DNA from: Desulfonatronum lacustre DSM 10312
GTDB lineage: Bacteria; Desulfobacterota; Desulfovibrionia; Desulfovibrionales; Desulfonatronaceae
Direction of reading: 5' to 3'
NCBI RefSeq assembly: GCF_000519265.1
Contig: NZ_KI912608.1
Location: forward strand, 2,575,313-2,639,312
DNA length: 64,000 nt
The translations under genes were made by a program, and so were the position numbers. Below the pieces are notes generated by a model. The model did not search any database. It was not told where the DNA came from and worked only from the letters and a program-made list of their open reading frames with translations. Positions 47,121 through 55,829 of the stretch are shown here, in pieces (the first letter of the stretch is position 1; every line of letters begins with the position of its first letter).

Positions 47121-47142
47121 CTTGTCAACGTTTGCTGACAAG
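47121..47142 (+). promoter_or_regulatory. Dyad upstream of a sigma-54-like promoter
   Basis: CTTGTCA (47121-47127) and TGACAAG (47136-47142) form a perfect inverted repeat with an 8-base centre, about 130 bases before the -24/-12 site at 47274. The distance suits an enhancer-binding site. Confidence 0.4.
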
Positions 47143-47271
47143 AATTTATCCACTTTGGATCCTTCCCTTTTTGCGCCCGTGTCAATGAATGTTGCGGCCC
47201 CCGCTCACCAAGCCTACTACCCCTCTCCACGAATACTCCTTTGATTTCAACGAAATAGAAAACTCACTCCT

Positions 47272-47288
47272 TCGGCATGGGTTTTGCC
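47272..47288 (+). promoter_or_regulatory. Sigma-54-like promoter for the atypical regulator gene
   Basis: TCGGCATGGGTTTTGCC places GG (47274-47275) and GC (47286-47287) with the required 10-base spacing. The -24 box is CGGCAT rather than TGGCAC, so the match is moderate. It lies about 80 bases before the start codon. Confidence 0.45.
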
Positions 47289-47369
47289 CTAGCCAAAGGT
47301 AGCGCGCAAGCCTGCCCGGCATGAGGACAAGCGAACAGCGCGGTCGCGGGGCTGGATCAAGGGGGAGCG

Positions 47370-48719
47370 ATGAGCAGCACGGTTGTGGTCTATTCCAGGG
47401 ATGAACATTTGTTGGAAGCCATTCAGGGCGATTATCAGTGGGATTGCCGCTTTTTGCGCAGGGACGCCCTGGACGAGCCCGCGGACGTTCGCGGGATCGA
47501 CCAATTCATCCTGGACATCACGAACATGGACGCCGACAAGGCCCTGGCCTTTCTCGACGCCGTGAATTTTCAACGCGGCGTGGTCATGGTGGCTGAAGAT
47601 TTTCCAGACGAGCTGATGGACGCGGCCATGACGCGAGGCGTTCGTCATTTCATTACCAAACCGGCTCTGTCCGGGCAGATGATCTGCACGGTCCGGGCGG
47701 CTCTCCGGGAAAACGCCGGACGAGCGGCCGGGTGTCGCCGCGACGAGGCAGAGAACGCTCCGAGCCTCGTCGTCGGGGTCTCATCCGCGATGCGCGAATT
47801 GCGAGATCAGGCTGCCACCCTGGCCAATTCGGATATTTCGGTGTTCATCACCGGGGAAAGCGGGGTGGGCAAGGAAGCCGCGGCCCGGGAATTCTTCCGG
47901 CAAAGCACGCGCCACAAGGCCCGCTTCGTGCCGGTCAACTGCGCCACCCTGGGCTCCCTGGCCGAAAGCGAACTGTTCGGTCATACGCGCGGGGCCTTCA
48001 CCCATGCCGTACGCAGCACCCAGGGGTTTGTCGGCGCGGCGGACGGAGGAACCCTGCTCCTCGATGAGGTGGGCGAACTGGACGTTCGGGTGCAGAGCAA
48101 GTTGCTGCGTTTTCTGGATTCCGGCGAATACAACAAGGTCGGCGAATCCGACCTGCGCAAGGCCGATGCGCGGATCATCTCCTCCACCAACCAGGACCTG
48201 TGGGCCATGAGCCGGGAAGGAACGTTCCGCAAGGATCTGCTGTTCCGTCTGGCCGCGGCCGTGATCACCATACCTCCGCTGCGCGAGCGCCCGGAGGACA
48301 TCCCGGTTTTAGCCGAGCACTTCCTGAGCGAGTTGAGACCGAGCAAGGACCGCCCCCGACGCATTTCCTCCCAGGCCTTGTCCTGCCTGCGGCAATACCA
48401 TTGGCCCGGAAACGCCCGTCAACTCCGCCAGTTGCTTTATCTGACGTCGGAAAAGTGCGAAAAAAGGCCCATCGAGGCCGCGGACGTGGCCCGGGAACTC
48501 CGCGTCTGGGAAGCCGCGGACAACGACGTTCCTCCCGCCACGTACCAGGAGACCAAACAACAGGTTCTCCGCAAGTTCGACATGCAATACTTCTCCTCGA
48601 TCCTGTCCCTGTCCAAGGGCAGCCTCAATCAATCCCTGAGCCTCACCGGGATGCACAAGAAGAACTTCTATACCAAGCTCCAGGAACTGGGCATGGATCG
48701 CAAAAGCGTCGCGGCCTGA
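47370..48719 (+). CDS. Atypical sigma-54-type regulator with degenerate receiver and altered GAFTGA loop
   Basis: A 449-residue protein with an N-terminal receiver-like domain (about 1-115). The usual acidic pair is missing at VVVYSRDE, though ILDITNMD and FITKPA keep an Asp and a Lys. The AAA+ domain has Walker A GESGVGKE, Walker [10 protein letters not shown] and arginine-finger region, but the sigma-54 contact loop reads GAFTHA instead of GAFTGA. A Fis-like C-terminal helix-turn-helix ends it ([20 protein letters not shown]). It may be phosphorylation-independent. It precedes the chemosensory operon, beyond an inserted AlbA gene. Confidence 0.85.
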   Translation: MSSTVVVYSRDEHLLEAIQGDYQWDCRFLRRDALDEPADVRGIDQFILDITNMDADKALAFLDAVNFQRGVVMVAEDFPDELMDAAMTRGVRHFITKPALSGQMICTVRAALRENAGRAAGCRRDEAENAPSLVVGVSSAMRELRDQAATLANSDISVFITGESGVGKEAAAREFFRQSTRHKARFVPVNCATLGSLAESELFGHTRGAFTHAVRSTQGFVGAADGGTLLLDEVGELDVRVQSKLLRFLDSGEYNKVGESDLRKADARIISSTNQDLWAMSREGTFRKDLLFRLAAAVITIPPLRERPEDIPVLAEHFLSELRPSKDRPRRISSQALSCLRQYHWPGNARQLRQLLYLTSEKCEKRPIEAADVARELRVWEAADNDVPPATYQETKQQVLRKFDMQYFSSILSLSKGSLNQSLSLTGMHKKNFYTKLQELGMDRKSVAA

Positions 48720-48806
48720 GCCGGGGCGCTCTTGCTTCGTATGATCCAATTCCACGGAGGGGCAAGCAGATCCTTCGGAGAATAGTGTGTTCCGATGTCC
48801 AAGGCA

Positions 48807-48980
48807 TCCTTCAGCGAAGTTGGACATGATGGAAACCGATGCCCGTCGGATTTGGTCGCGCAGACCGAAGTCACGGGCAAACGGTCCGTCATTGGTCAAT
48901 GCATAGATTTCCTTGATTCGTTCTCGGGCCTTTCGCCAAGCTTCAATTTCCTCGAATCGCTGAACGCGCTCATTTCGCAA
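48807..48980 (-). pseudogene. Truncated four-helix-bundle (23S rRNA intervening-sequence type) protein gene
   Basis: The first 58 codons match the S23/four-helix-bundle family: [20 protein letters not shown], then [20 protein letters not shown] and NFAEG. Family members are about 120 residues; here the frame continues into unrelated sequence after NFAEG, so about half is lost. It begins within the last bases of the AlbA gene, same strand. Confidence 0.7.
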
Positions 48981-50481
48981 GCTTCTCTAGCAATTTCGTT
49001 CCTCTTGCCGTCAGCCGGTATTTCTGATTTTTACTCCGGGGTACATCCGGCAGAGTTTTTTCTAAAAAGTTCAGTGATTCCTCAAGGCGCAGCATCGCCT
49101 TTTTAAAATGGCCGGTCCTGCTCGTATACCCCAGGGTATTCAACAATTCCGGAGTGCCTTGGGGTGTGCTTCTGCAGGCATTCAGAATGGCCAATTCTGT
49201 TTCTGACAAGTCATGGGCCTCATCATGGGCCTCATCATGGGCCTCATCATGGGCCTTGACTTGCCGGGTTGATTGTTGGGCTCCTGGTACTTTCTTCTCG
49301 CTGAATTCTGGCACCTTGATAATCATCCTGAAGACATCTCCCTCCACCAGTTCGGGATCAGCACCACCGTAAGTCCTGCTGTACTTCATCATCTTGCGCA
49401 TGCCGGAGCCCAGCTCATCAGCCCGGCCAATCTGGCGGAAAAACCGGGCAATTACCGGATTTTTCGGAAAAGGGGTGAAGTTTTCAGGGTCCAGACGGCC
49501 AAAGCCGTGGGGGCGGTTGCTGTTTTCGGTGCGGACCTGGCCGTACTCGATGATCAGCTTGGCGGGGAAGGCGTTGGTGTATTCCCGGTGAATCAGGATG
49601 TTTGATGCCACCTCCCGGAAGATGGCATCTCTGATGCTGATGCTGGTCGTGCCTTCCAGATAAAAAGGATCAGACAGGTGCTTGTGGATAAAGGCCATGA
49701 TCCGCTCGTAACTCTCCACCAGATTGACATCCACGAAATCCCGGTCGTCGTAGCGGTCGAGATTGACCTTGCGCAGAATCAGGTCGGTGCGGTGGTGCGG
49801 CACGGCCTGCAATAACGGCAGCTGCTTTCCCAGAAGCAAGATACCGGCGCGGGTGACGCCGCTCTTCCCGCTTTCGGGATCGGCCTGGTATAGCTGGGCG
49901 CTTTGCAACAGTTCCAGATCGTCCAGGTCCTTCCATGGATGATCTTCCCAACGCAGGGTGGCGATCTTGCGGCATTTGGCTATCAGGTCGCGATCCAGGT
50001 CATCAAGACCAAGATGGGGAAACACCTTGTTCTCGCTGTAGGTGACCTGCTTGCGCTGGTAAAGCTGTGCCACCTGGGCGGTGTGATCGGTGATATCCAG
50101 ATCGCCGTCTTCGTTGCGGTCGTAAATGCGACCATTGCAGCGATGCACCTGCGAGCTTTCCGGCACATAGACGCGGAGCAGTGGTTTGCCGTCAATCGTG
50201 ACTTCATCGACCGCCAGATAGGTGGGCGGGGATATTTTCTGGGGATTGTTGATGGCCGTGACAAAGTCTTTCCGGATTTGCGCCGCCGTATCCGACTCGA
50301 TGCCTTGAATAGCCCCGTTATCCTGAACACCGAGAAGCAAGGTGCCGCCATGCCGGTTCAAAAAGGCGCAAACCGTTTCGTAGACATCCCGGTTGAGCTG
50401 GTTTCGGCAGGTTTTAAATTCAAGATCGATTCCTTCACCCTTGCGGATCAGTTCTCTTATCTGCTGTTCGGTGACATCCAT
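48970..50481 (-). CDS. AlbA_2 (Schlafen-type) ATP-binding transcriptional regulator/helicase-like protein
   Basis: A 503-residue protein of the COG2865 type. The N-terminal AlbA_2 domain has [20 protein letters not shown] and [15 protein letters not shown]. The middle HATPase-like part has [14 protein letters not shown] and [10 protein letters not shown] winged-helix C-terminus follows ([20 protein letters not shown]). Between them is a tandem AHDE repeat encoded by identical 12-base units. Such proteins occur in accessory or defence islands; the role here is unknown. Confidence 0.82.
   Translation of the reverse strand: MDVTEQQIRELIRKGEGIDLEFKTCRNQLNRDVYETVCAFLNRHGGTLLLGVQDNGAIQGIESDTAAQIRKDFVTAINNPQKISPPTYLAVDEVTIDGKPLLRVYVPESSQVHRCNGRIYDRNEDGDLDITDHTAQVAQLYQRKQVTYSENKVFPHLGLDDLDRDLIAKCRKIATLRWEDHPWKDLDDLELLQSAQLYQADPESGKSGVTRAGILLLGKQLPLLQAVPHHRTDLILRKVNLDRYDDRDFVDVNLVESYERIMAFIHKHLSDPFYLEGTTSISIRDAIFREVASNILIHREYTNAFPAKLIIEYGQVRTENSNRPHGFGRLDPENFTPFPKNPVIARFFRQIGRADELGSGMRKMMKYSRTYGGADPELVEGDVFRMIIKVPEFSEKKVPGAQQSTRQVKAHDEAHDEAHDEAHDLSETELAILNACRSTPQGTPELLNTLGYTSRTGHFKKAMLRLEESLNFLEKTLPDVPRSKNQKYRLTARGTKLLEKLAK
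49213..49258 (-). repeat. In-frame 12-bp tandem repeat inside the AlbA gene
   Basis: The unit CATCATGGGCCT is repeated nearly four times without change, giving AHDE repeats in the protein. Unit length is a multiple of three, so copy changes would alter linker length but not the frame. Confidence 0.9.
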
Positions 50482-50610
50482 GCCAGGCTCCTATTCCAGC
50501 ACAATCCTGACCTTGTTGAAATCTTTACCCCATGGTCAGACTGTCCACATAATCACTGATCGCCCGCTTCAGCTCTTCGGGTGCGTTAAAATTTAGGCCT
50601 CCTCCATCAT

Positions 50611-50636
50611 AAAAACTCGAAATGCATGAATTCGAG
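50611..50636 (-). terminator. Terminator-like hairpin on the minus strand
   Basis: CTCGAA (50616-50621) and TTCGAG (50631-50636) pair with ATGCAT in the loop. On the minus strand the stem is followed by TTTTT. No minus-strand gene ends here, so it points to a non-coding transcript from the structured block upstream. Confidence 0.55.
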
Positions 50637-50935
50637 GTGCCAGTCAAACGATTTCAAGCGATAAAACCCGATTCCGTTGGGTGGGCAGCTTATATGCATT
50701 GGTTAATAAACAGCGCTCTTCTGCCATGCCCCCTCGCGGAACGCTTCCGATCCTCCTGGCCAGGAGGTCGCCCCACCACCTGGGAGGTAAACCCGCCATC
50801 CGGCTTCGCTCCACCGGGAAAGCGGTGGCCTTCCTGGCCAAAGGCCCTTTCCAGGCCGCCTGCCCGCCTGGGACGGGAGGCATTTTCACCTCCCATCGGT
50901 CCCCCACCACGACCATTTTCAGCTGGACAAGTAAC
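50637..50935 (-). ncRNA. Candidate structured non-coding RNA (unassigned)
   Basis: The block contains several strong stems: CCTCCTGG/CCAGGAGG (50752-50767), CCACCG/CGGTGG (50811-50828), GCCTGCCCG/CGGGAGGC (50858-50881), and a long-range pairing TGGGAGGT (50781-50788) with ACCTCCCA (50888-50895). A terminator-like hairpin closes it on the minus strand. No open frame here has a plausible family. Possible identities include a stand-alone HEARO/omega-RNA-like element of the IS200/IS605 group, since ends with small hairpins fit, but no IscB-type gene is present. It could also be a repeat remnant. Confidence 0.4.
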
Positions 50936-50980
50936 AACCAACACACTGCAATCAAACAAGAAACGTTGACAGAGTCGCCG

Positions 50981-50996
50981 CGGCACACCGTTTGCT
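50981..50996 (+). promoter_or_regulatory. Sigma-54 promoter of the chemosensory operon
   Basis: CGGCACACCGTTTGCT matches the consensus TGGCAC-N5-TTGCW at all but the first base, with GG (50982-50983) and GC (50994-50995) ten bases apart. It lies 37 bases before the first operon gene. Confidence 0.7.
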
Positions 50997-51032
50997 TTTC
51001 TCTCCGCGATATCCAGCGCTAAGGAGACAGGC

Positions 51033-51458
51033 ATGGCAAAGGTTTTGATCGCGGATGACGATCTCTTTTACCGGGAAATCATCTCTCGGTGCATCCAGTC
51101 CATGGGCCATGAATTGTATAGCGTCCGGGACGGTCGGGAGGCCTTGCGGCTTTTGACCAGGGAGCCGTTTGATCTGCTGATTCTGGACGTGTTCATGGAC
51201 AAGATGAGCGGCCTGGATCTGCTCCTGGGATTGACCAACATTTCCGAGACCTCCGGCGCGTCACGCATTCCAACCATCATCGTGACCAGCGACGATTCGA
51301 AAGACACGGAACAGCAGGCTCGGGAGGCCAAAGCGACCTTTTTCCTGCTCAAGCCCTTTCACCCTGACACCCTGGCCACGGTGGTCGAGCAAGCCTTGCG
51401 CTCGAGCAACGCGCCGCGAGCTTCCATGCGGTCCACGGCTTCCGTTGCCGTCGGCTGA
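51033..51458 (+). CDS. CheY-like single-domain response regulator
   Basis: A 141-residue receiver with acidic pocket IADDD, phospho-acceptor in [12 protein letters not shown], switch Thr/Ser in IIVTSDD and Lys in LLKPFHP. No output domain. First gene of the chemosensory operon, preceded by AAGGAGACAGGC. Probably a target of one of the nearby CheA kinases. Confidence 0.9.
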   Translation: MAKVLIADDDLFYREIISRCIQSMGHELYSVRDGREALRLLTREPFDLLILDVFMDKMSGLDLLLGLTNISETSGASRIPTIIVTSDDSKDTEQQAREAKATFFLLKPFHPDTLATVVEQALRSSNAPRASMRSTASVAVG

Positions 51459-51538
51459 TACGGCAAACGTCCAATCCGGACTATCCACGCCGGCTTGGCG
51501 GATCATCAACACAACCACATTCTTTTTGGAGAACGATC

Positions 51539-53485
51539 ATGGCAAAACTGGCAGCCCCCCCGACCATGTCCCGGCAAAGGGAGTACATCCCCACGGAATC
51601 CGACCGAACGGCCAATGAACTCGCCGAAAAACGGCGCATCGCCAAGGAGCGGGCCGCCCAGCGCGCGACCGGCCGCACCGTGGCCAAGCGTCAGCAGGCC
51701 GCGGAGCGGATTGCTTCGGCCACGGAGGAATTAGCCAGCGGGATCGCCCAGGCCAATGCCGCGGCCGAGCAGATGAACAAGGCCATGGAGCAGATTTCCT
51801 CCGGGGCCACCGAGGCCAGCGCCGCGGCGCAGGAATCCCAGGCCGCGGCCGAACAACTGAACAAGGGCGCGCAAGTGGCCAGCAACACGGCCCAGTCGGC
51901 CATGGAAAAGACCGATACATTGCAGGAACTGGTCCGCCTGACCTCCTCGGACATCGAATCCATCATCACCAACGTCGGCCTGTCCGCGGAACGGAACATG
52001 GAGTCGGCCAGGATGATCTCCGAACTGGAGCGCCAGGCGGATGAAATCGGCCAGGTGGTCAGGACCGTGGCCGGGATTGCGGACCAGACCAACCTTTTGG
52101 CCCTGAACGCGGCCATTGAGGCGGCCCGAGCCGGAGAACACGGACGAGGGTTCGCCGTGGTCGCGGACGAAGTCCGCAATCTGGCCGAGGGCGCGGAAAA
52201 ATCGGCCCGATCCATCCGGGAGCTGATCACCGATATCCAGAAAGAAGTGAAGGTGGTGGCCAAGGATGTGCAAGAAGCCGGGGTGACGGGCAAGGACGAG
52301 GTGGAAAAGGGCCGGGCCATCAACCAGCAGTTGCTGCGGATCGACAAAGAAATGCAGACCCTGAGCGGGGGCTGTTCGAGCATCAACGATTTGAGCACCA
52401 GCATCGCCGCGGCCATTGTCCAGTTTCTGAAGGGCGTGGAGATCATCGCCGCCGCGGCCGAGGAGTCGGCCAGCGCCGCGGCCGAGGCGTCGTCCTCCAC
52501 CGCCGAGCAGATGAAGGCCATGAAGGACATCGAGATGGCCACCGAGGAATTGGCCCAGATGGCCGAAGACCTGAAGGTGAACACGGATTCGGAGAAGTCC
52601 AGCGAGCAGCTTGCGTCGACGGCCGAGCAGCTTTCCGCGACCATTTCCCAGGCCAACGCCGCTTCCCAACAAATCATGAGCGCCATCCGCCAGATCGCCA
52701 AGGGCGCGGAACAACAGGGTTCGGCCACCGAGGAATCCGCCGCGGCCATCAACCAGGTCAACAAGCAGAGCCAGGATATCGCGACCAAGGCCGCCGATGC
52801 CCTGGAACAGGTGAACAGCATGGTCCAGCTCCTGGAAGCCAACAAGGAAGCCGTGGACAAACTGATCGTCGGAATCAGCGAAAGCGCCAAGGCCAGCGCC
52901 ACATCGGCCCAGAACGTGAAGAACCTGGAAACGCGGGTCCGTCAGATCGACAAAATCGTGGACGCCATTACCAGCGTGGCCATGCAGACGAACATGCTGG
53001 CCGTGAACGGGGCCATTGAGGCGGCCCGGGCCGGGGAATACGGCAAGGGCTTCGCCGTGGTGGCCTCGGACATCCGGACCCTGGCCAATGATTCGGAACA
53101 GAACGCCGAAAAGATCAAGGATCTGGTGCGCGGCATCCAGGATCAGGTTCTGGTGGTGTCCCGGGACATCCTGGACGTGGGCGCCCTGGCCGAACGGGAA
53201 ATGCTCAATGCCAAGAAATCCAACGCGGACCTGCAGCGCATTGAAAAGGATATCTCGGAGGTTCATTCCGGGATCCAGAACATCCAGCGCAGCGCCGAAG
53301 AATCCGCCGTGGCCGTGGAACAGGCCCAGAAGGGCGTGGAACAGATCGCCTCCGCGGCCCAACAGTCTTCCAGCGCGGCCCAACAGGCCTCGGCCAGCGC
53401 CACCCAGCAGGCCAAGGGAATGCAGGAACTCAGCCAGGCCATTGAGGACATCTCGGCTCTCGCGGACGAACTGCAGACGGCCTAA
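51539..53485 (+). CDS. Soluble methyl-accepting chemotaxis protein with two signalling tips (DosM-like)
   Basis: A 648-residue, Ala/Glu/Gln-rich coiled-coil receptor with no membrane segment and no evident ligand-binding domain. It has two complete MCP hairpin tips: [20 protein letters not shown] near residue 192 and [20 protein letters not shown] near residue 490. Each is followed by the conserved [14 protein letters not shown] or [14 protein letters not shown]. Each is flanked by heptad arms with methylation-type Gln/Glu pairs. There is no C-terminal CheR-tethering pentapeptide. Double-tip receptors are known as DosM in Vibrio cholerae, where they stabilise cytoplasmic arrays. Shine-Dalgarno TTTGGAG precedes the ATG. 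Confidence 0.9.
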   Translation: MAKLAAPPTMSRQREYIPTESDRTANELAEKRRIAKERAAQRATGRTVAKRQQAAERIASATEELASGIAQANAAAEQMNKAMEQISSGATEASAAAQESQAAAEQLNKGAQVASNTAQSAMEKTDTLQELVRLTSSDIESIITNVGLSAERNMESARMISELERQADEIGQVVRTVAGIADQTNLLALNAAIEAARAGEHGRGFAVVADEVRNLAEGAEKSARSIRELITDIQKEVKVVAKDVQEAGVTGKDEVEKGRAINQQLLRIDKEMQTLSGGCSSINDLSTSIAAAIVQFLKGVEIIAAAAEESASAAAEASSSTAEQMKAMKDIEMATEELAQMAEDLKVNTDSEKSSEQLASTAEQLSATISQANAASQQIMSAIRQIAKGAEQQGSATEESAAAINQVNKQSQDIATKAADALEQVNSMVQLLEANKEAVDKLIVGISESAKASATSAQNVKNLETRVRQIDKIVDAITSVAMQTNMLAVNGAIEAARAGEYGKGFAVVASDIRTLANDSEQNAEKIKDLVRGIQDQVLVVSRDILDVGALAEREMLNAKKSNADLQRIEKDISEVHSGIQNIQRSAEESAVAVEQAQKGVEQIASAAQQSSSAAQQASASATQQAKGMQELSQAIEDISALADELQTA

Positions 53486-53511
53486 CCCCTCAGGGGACCA
53501 GGGAGAGCCAT

Positions 53512-55242
53512 ATGAGTACGGAAAATAGAAACATGGAATCCAGCGACGGGCAATTGGTGACCTTTTCCTTATCAGGTGAAGAGTTGGCCTTTCCCATCAG
53601 CCTGGTCCAGGAGATCGTCCGCCCGCCGGTGATGACCAGGGTGCCCAACGCCCCGGCCTACATGGAGGGCATCGCCAACCTGCGGGGCAACATCCTGCCC
53701 GTGATCAATCTGCGCGAACGCCTGGGGCTGGCCTTCCGGGAAGCCGACGACGCCACCCGCGTGGTGGTCCTGGACTGCGGCGGCACGTCCACGGGGGTGA
53801 TCGTGGACGCCGTTTCCGAAGTCCTGCACATCGACGACGAGATCATTGAACAGCCGCCGTCCATCGTGGCCGGGATCGAGGGGCAGTATCTGCGGGGGGT
53901 GGCCAAGATCGGACAGGACAAGCGGCTGGTGATGATTCTGAACGCGGAAATGCTCATTCCCCACGCCAAGGGACTCAAAGCGGCCCTGGCCGGCGCGGAA
54001 CGGACCCGGAGCACGCTCTTCGAAACCAAGGCGCTGGAGGAAGAGGAACTGCTCGTCACCTTCAAGCTGGTCGACGAGGAGTTCGCCATCGACATCATGC
54101 AGGTTCAGGAGATCATCCGGATCACGGAGATCACCAGCGTGCCCAAGGCGCCGCACTTCGTGAAGGGCGTGATGTCCCTGCGCAACCGCCTGCTGCCCAT
54201 CGTGGACCTGCGGGCCCGGTTCGGCATGGCCGCGGAACAGGAAACCGCGGTCGAAACCGGGGATGACGACGACATCGACGCCCGGCGCATCGTGGTCCTG
54301 GATCTGCAAGGAGTGCTGACCGGCGTGCAGGTGGACTCGGTTTCCGAGGTCCTGCGCCTGCCCAAGTCCAGCATCGAGCAGCCGCCGTCGATCATCGAAG
54401 CCGAAGACGCTTCACGATTGAAGGGGGTGGGCAAGCTGAACAAGGGCGAACGGCTGCTGATGCTCCTGGACGCGGAGCGCCTGCTTTCGGACAAGGAGCG
54501 CAAGGAAGTCGCCGCCGCGGCCGGATGCGCGGCCCGCGAAACCCGCAAGGCCGCGACCCAGGAGAGCGAGGATGAAACCCAACTGGTCTGCTTCAAGGTG
54601 GCCCAGGAAGAGTACGGCATCCACATCATGCGCGTTCAGGAGATCATCCGGATCGAGGAGATCACCAGCGTGCCCAAGGCCCCGGCCTTCGTGGAGGGCA
54701 TCGTCAATCTGCGGGGCAACGTCCTGCCGGTGATCGACATGCGCACCCGGTTCGGCCTGGCCCGTGATGAACGTACGGAACAGAACCGGATCGTGGTGGT
54801 CAACATCCAGGGCAAGACCACGGGGATTATCGTGGATTCCGTATCCGAGGTGCTGCGTATGGTCCGCACGCACATCGAACCGCCGCCCATGGTTTTGTCC
54901 GTTGAGACGGACCGGCGGTTCATCGAAGGGCTGGGCAAGCTGGACAACGGCAAGCGGATCATCATCCTGCTCAACGTGGACGCCATCCTCTCGGACCGGG
55001 AGGAGCGCGAGCTGCGCGGCATGACCGAAGAGCAGGGAATCGCGGCCAGCGAGGAAACGTCTCGGGAAGCGGAAGTCCTGGAGGACCGCGGGATCGAGGT
55101 CGTTGATGACGATGAGCCGGAGGAATCCGGAGAAACGATGGAAGAAGAGCCTCTTGAGGAAGAGGGTGCGGAGTCCTCACGGACGACGTCGCCCCAGGAC
55201 GGGGCACGAACCAGGAAGGTTCGGACCCCGAAAAAAGCATGA
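53512..55242 (+). CDS. Triple-CheW coupling protein
   Basis: A 576-residue protein with three tandem CheW domains, at about 14-160, 180-335 and 360-505. Each has the LVTF/LVCF strand, the EIIR segment and the VPNAPxYMEG or VPKAPxFVxG loop followed by LR..LP..D.R.RFG. Domains 2 and 3 share a long near-identical DNA stretch, pointing to recent duplication. A 70-residue acidic tail ends in a short basic stretch. CheW domains link receptors to CheA, so a triple unit could bridge several receptor tips or rings. Confidence 0.92.
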   Translation: MSTENRNMESSDGQLVTFSLSGEELAFPISLVQEIVRPPVMTRVPNAPAYMEGIANLRGNILPVINLRERLGLAFREADDATRVVVLDCGGTSTGVIVDAVSEVLHIDDEIIEQPPSIVAGIEGQYLRGVAKIGQDKRLVMILNAEMLIPHAKGLKAALAGAERTRSTLFETKALEEEELLVTFKLVDEEFAIDIMQVQEIIRITEITSVPKAPHFVKGVMSLRNRLLPIVDLRARFGMAAEQETAVETGDDDDIDARRIVVLDLQGVLTGVQVDSVSEVLRLPKSSIEQPPSIIEAEDASRLKGVGKLNKGERLLMLLDAERLLSDKERKEVAAAAGCAARETRKAATQESEDETQLVCFKVAQEEYGIHIMRVQEIIRIEEITSVPKAPAFVEGIVNLRGNVLPVIDMRTRFGLARDERTEQNRIVVVNIQGKTTGIIVDSVSEVLRMVRTHIEPPPMVLSVETDRRFIEGLGKLDNGKRIIILLNVDAILSDREERELRGMTEEQGIAASEETSREAEVLEDRGIEVVDDDEPEESGETMEEEPLEEEGAESSRTTSPQDGARTRKVRTPKKA

Positions 55243-55263
55243 CCCAGGGGGTTGCGGTCTCTC

Positions 55264-55291
55264 GCCGAGGCGGCGCATGGGCCGCCTCGGC
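55264..55291 (+). other. Perfect hairpin between the triple-CheW and cheD genes
   Basis: GCCGAGGCGGC (55264-55274) pairs with GCCGCCTCGGC (55281-55291) around GCATGG. It lies just before the cheD Shine-Dalgarno and has no T-run. It may tune expression or RNA stability at this point in the operon. Confidence 0.5.
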
Positions 55292-55310
55292 GGAAGAGAG
55301 AGGAGCGCCA

Positions 55311-55811
55311 GTGCCGACGTATAAAGAAGTCGAGGTCAAAACAGGGGAATTTCGGGTGGCCCGGGGCAACGGTCGATTGCTTACCCGGGGCGTGGGCTCC
55401 TGCGTCGTGGTCTGCGTTTGGGATCATGCCCGAACCATGGGTGGAATGGCCCATATTCCCATGCCCAGTTCCGTCGCGGGAACCCGGGATGAAGCGCTTC
55501 GCGCACCAGGACTGTTCGCGGACACGGCTCTGCCTGAGTTGATCCGATTGATGGAACGCGAGGGTGCGTGTCGGCCAAACCTCTCCGTCCGCCTCATCGG
55601 AGCAGGGAATATGTTCGCCGACGGCCAAGGCGACTTCATGAACGCCATCCCTCGCGACCTGCTGCACGGCGCGACCCAGGTGGTTCAGGCTTTGGGGCTG
55701 CACGTCGCGGCCCAATCCGTGGGCGGCGCGTTCGGACGCAGCGTCAGTTTCAACGTGCGCAGCGGCTTGATCAATATCAATCTGACCAATGGCGACGTTG
55801 TCGCCTTGTAG
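55311..55811 (+). CDS. cheD: Chemoreceptor glutamine deamidase CheD
   Basis: CheD deamidates glutamines on receptors and often binds CheC or CheY. The 166-residue product has GSCVVVCVWDHARTMGGMAH, containing the catalytic Cys and His of CheD, and LIGAGNMFA and GGAFGRSVSFNVRSG. I prefer the GTG at 55311-55313, which has GAGAGGAG upstream. An ATG overlapping the triple-CheW stop (55239) would add 24 unconserved residues. Confidence 0.88.
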   Translation: MPTYKEVEVKTGEFRVARGNGRLLTRGVGSCVVVCVWDHARTMGGMAHIPMPSSVAGTRDEALRAPGLFADTALPELIRLMEREGACRPNLSVRLIGAGNMFADGQGDFMNAIPRDLLHGATQVVQALGLHVAAQSVGGAFGRSVSFNVRSGLININLTNGDVVAL

Positions 55812-55829
55812 GCTCCAGAGGACCGGCCC

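Noticed and set aside
49213-49258. Possible CRISPR remnant or transposon end
   Set aside because: Units are contiguous 12-mers coding in frame for AHDE inside a gene, a simple coding tandem repeat.
50644-51022. Open frames on both strands (about 114 codons) across the structured block
   Set aside because: They overlap each other and strong RNA stems, with Pro/Arg/Trp-rich products and no start signals; RNA structure explains the block better.
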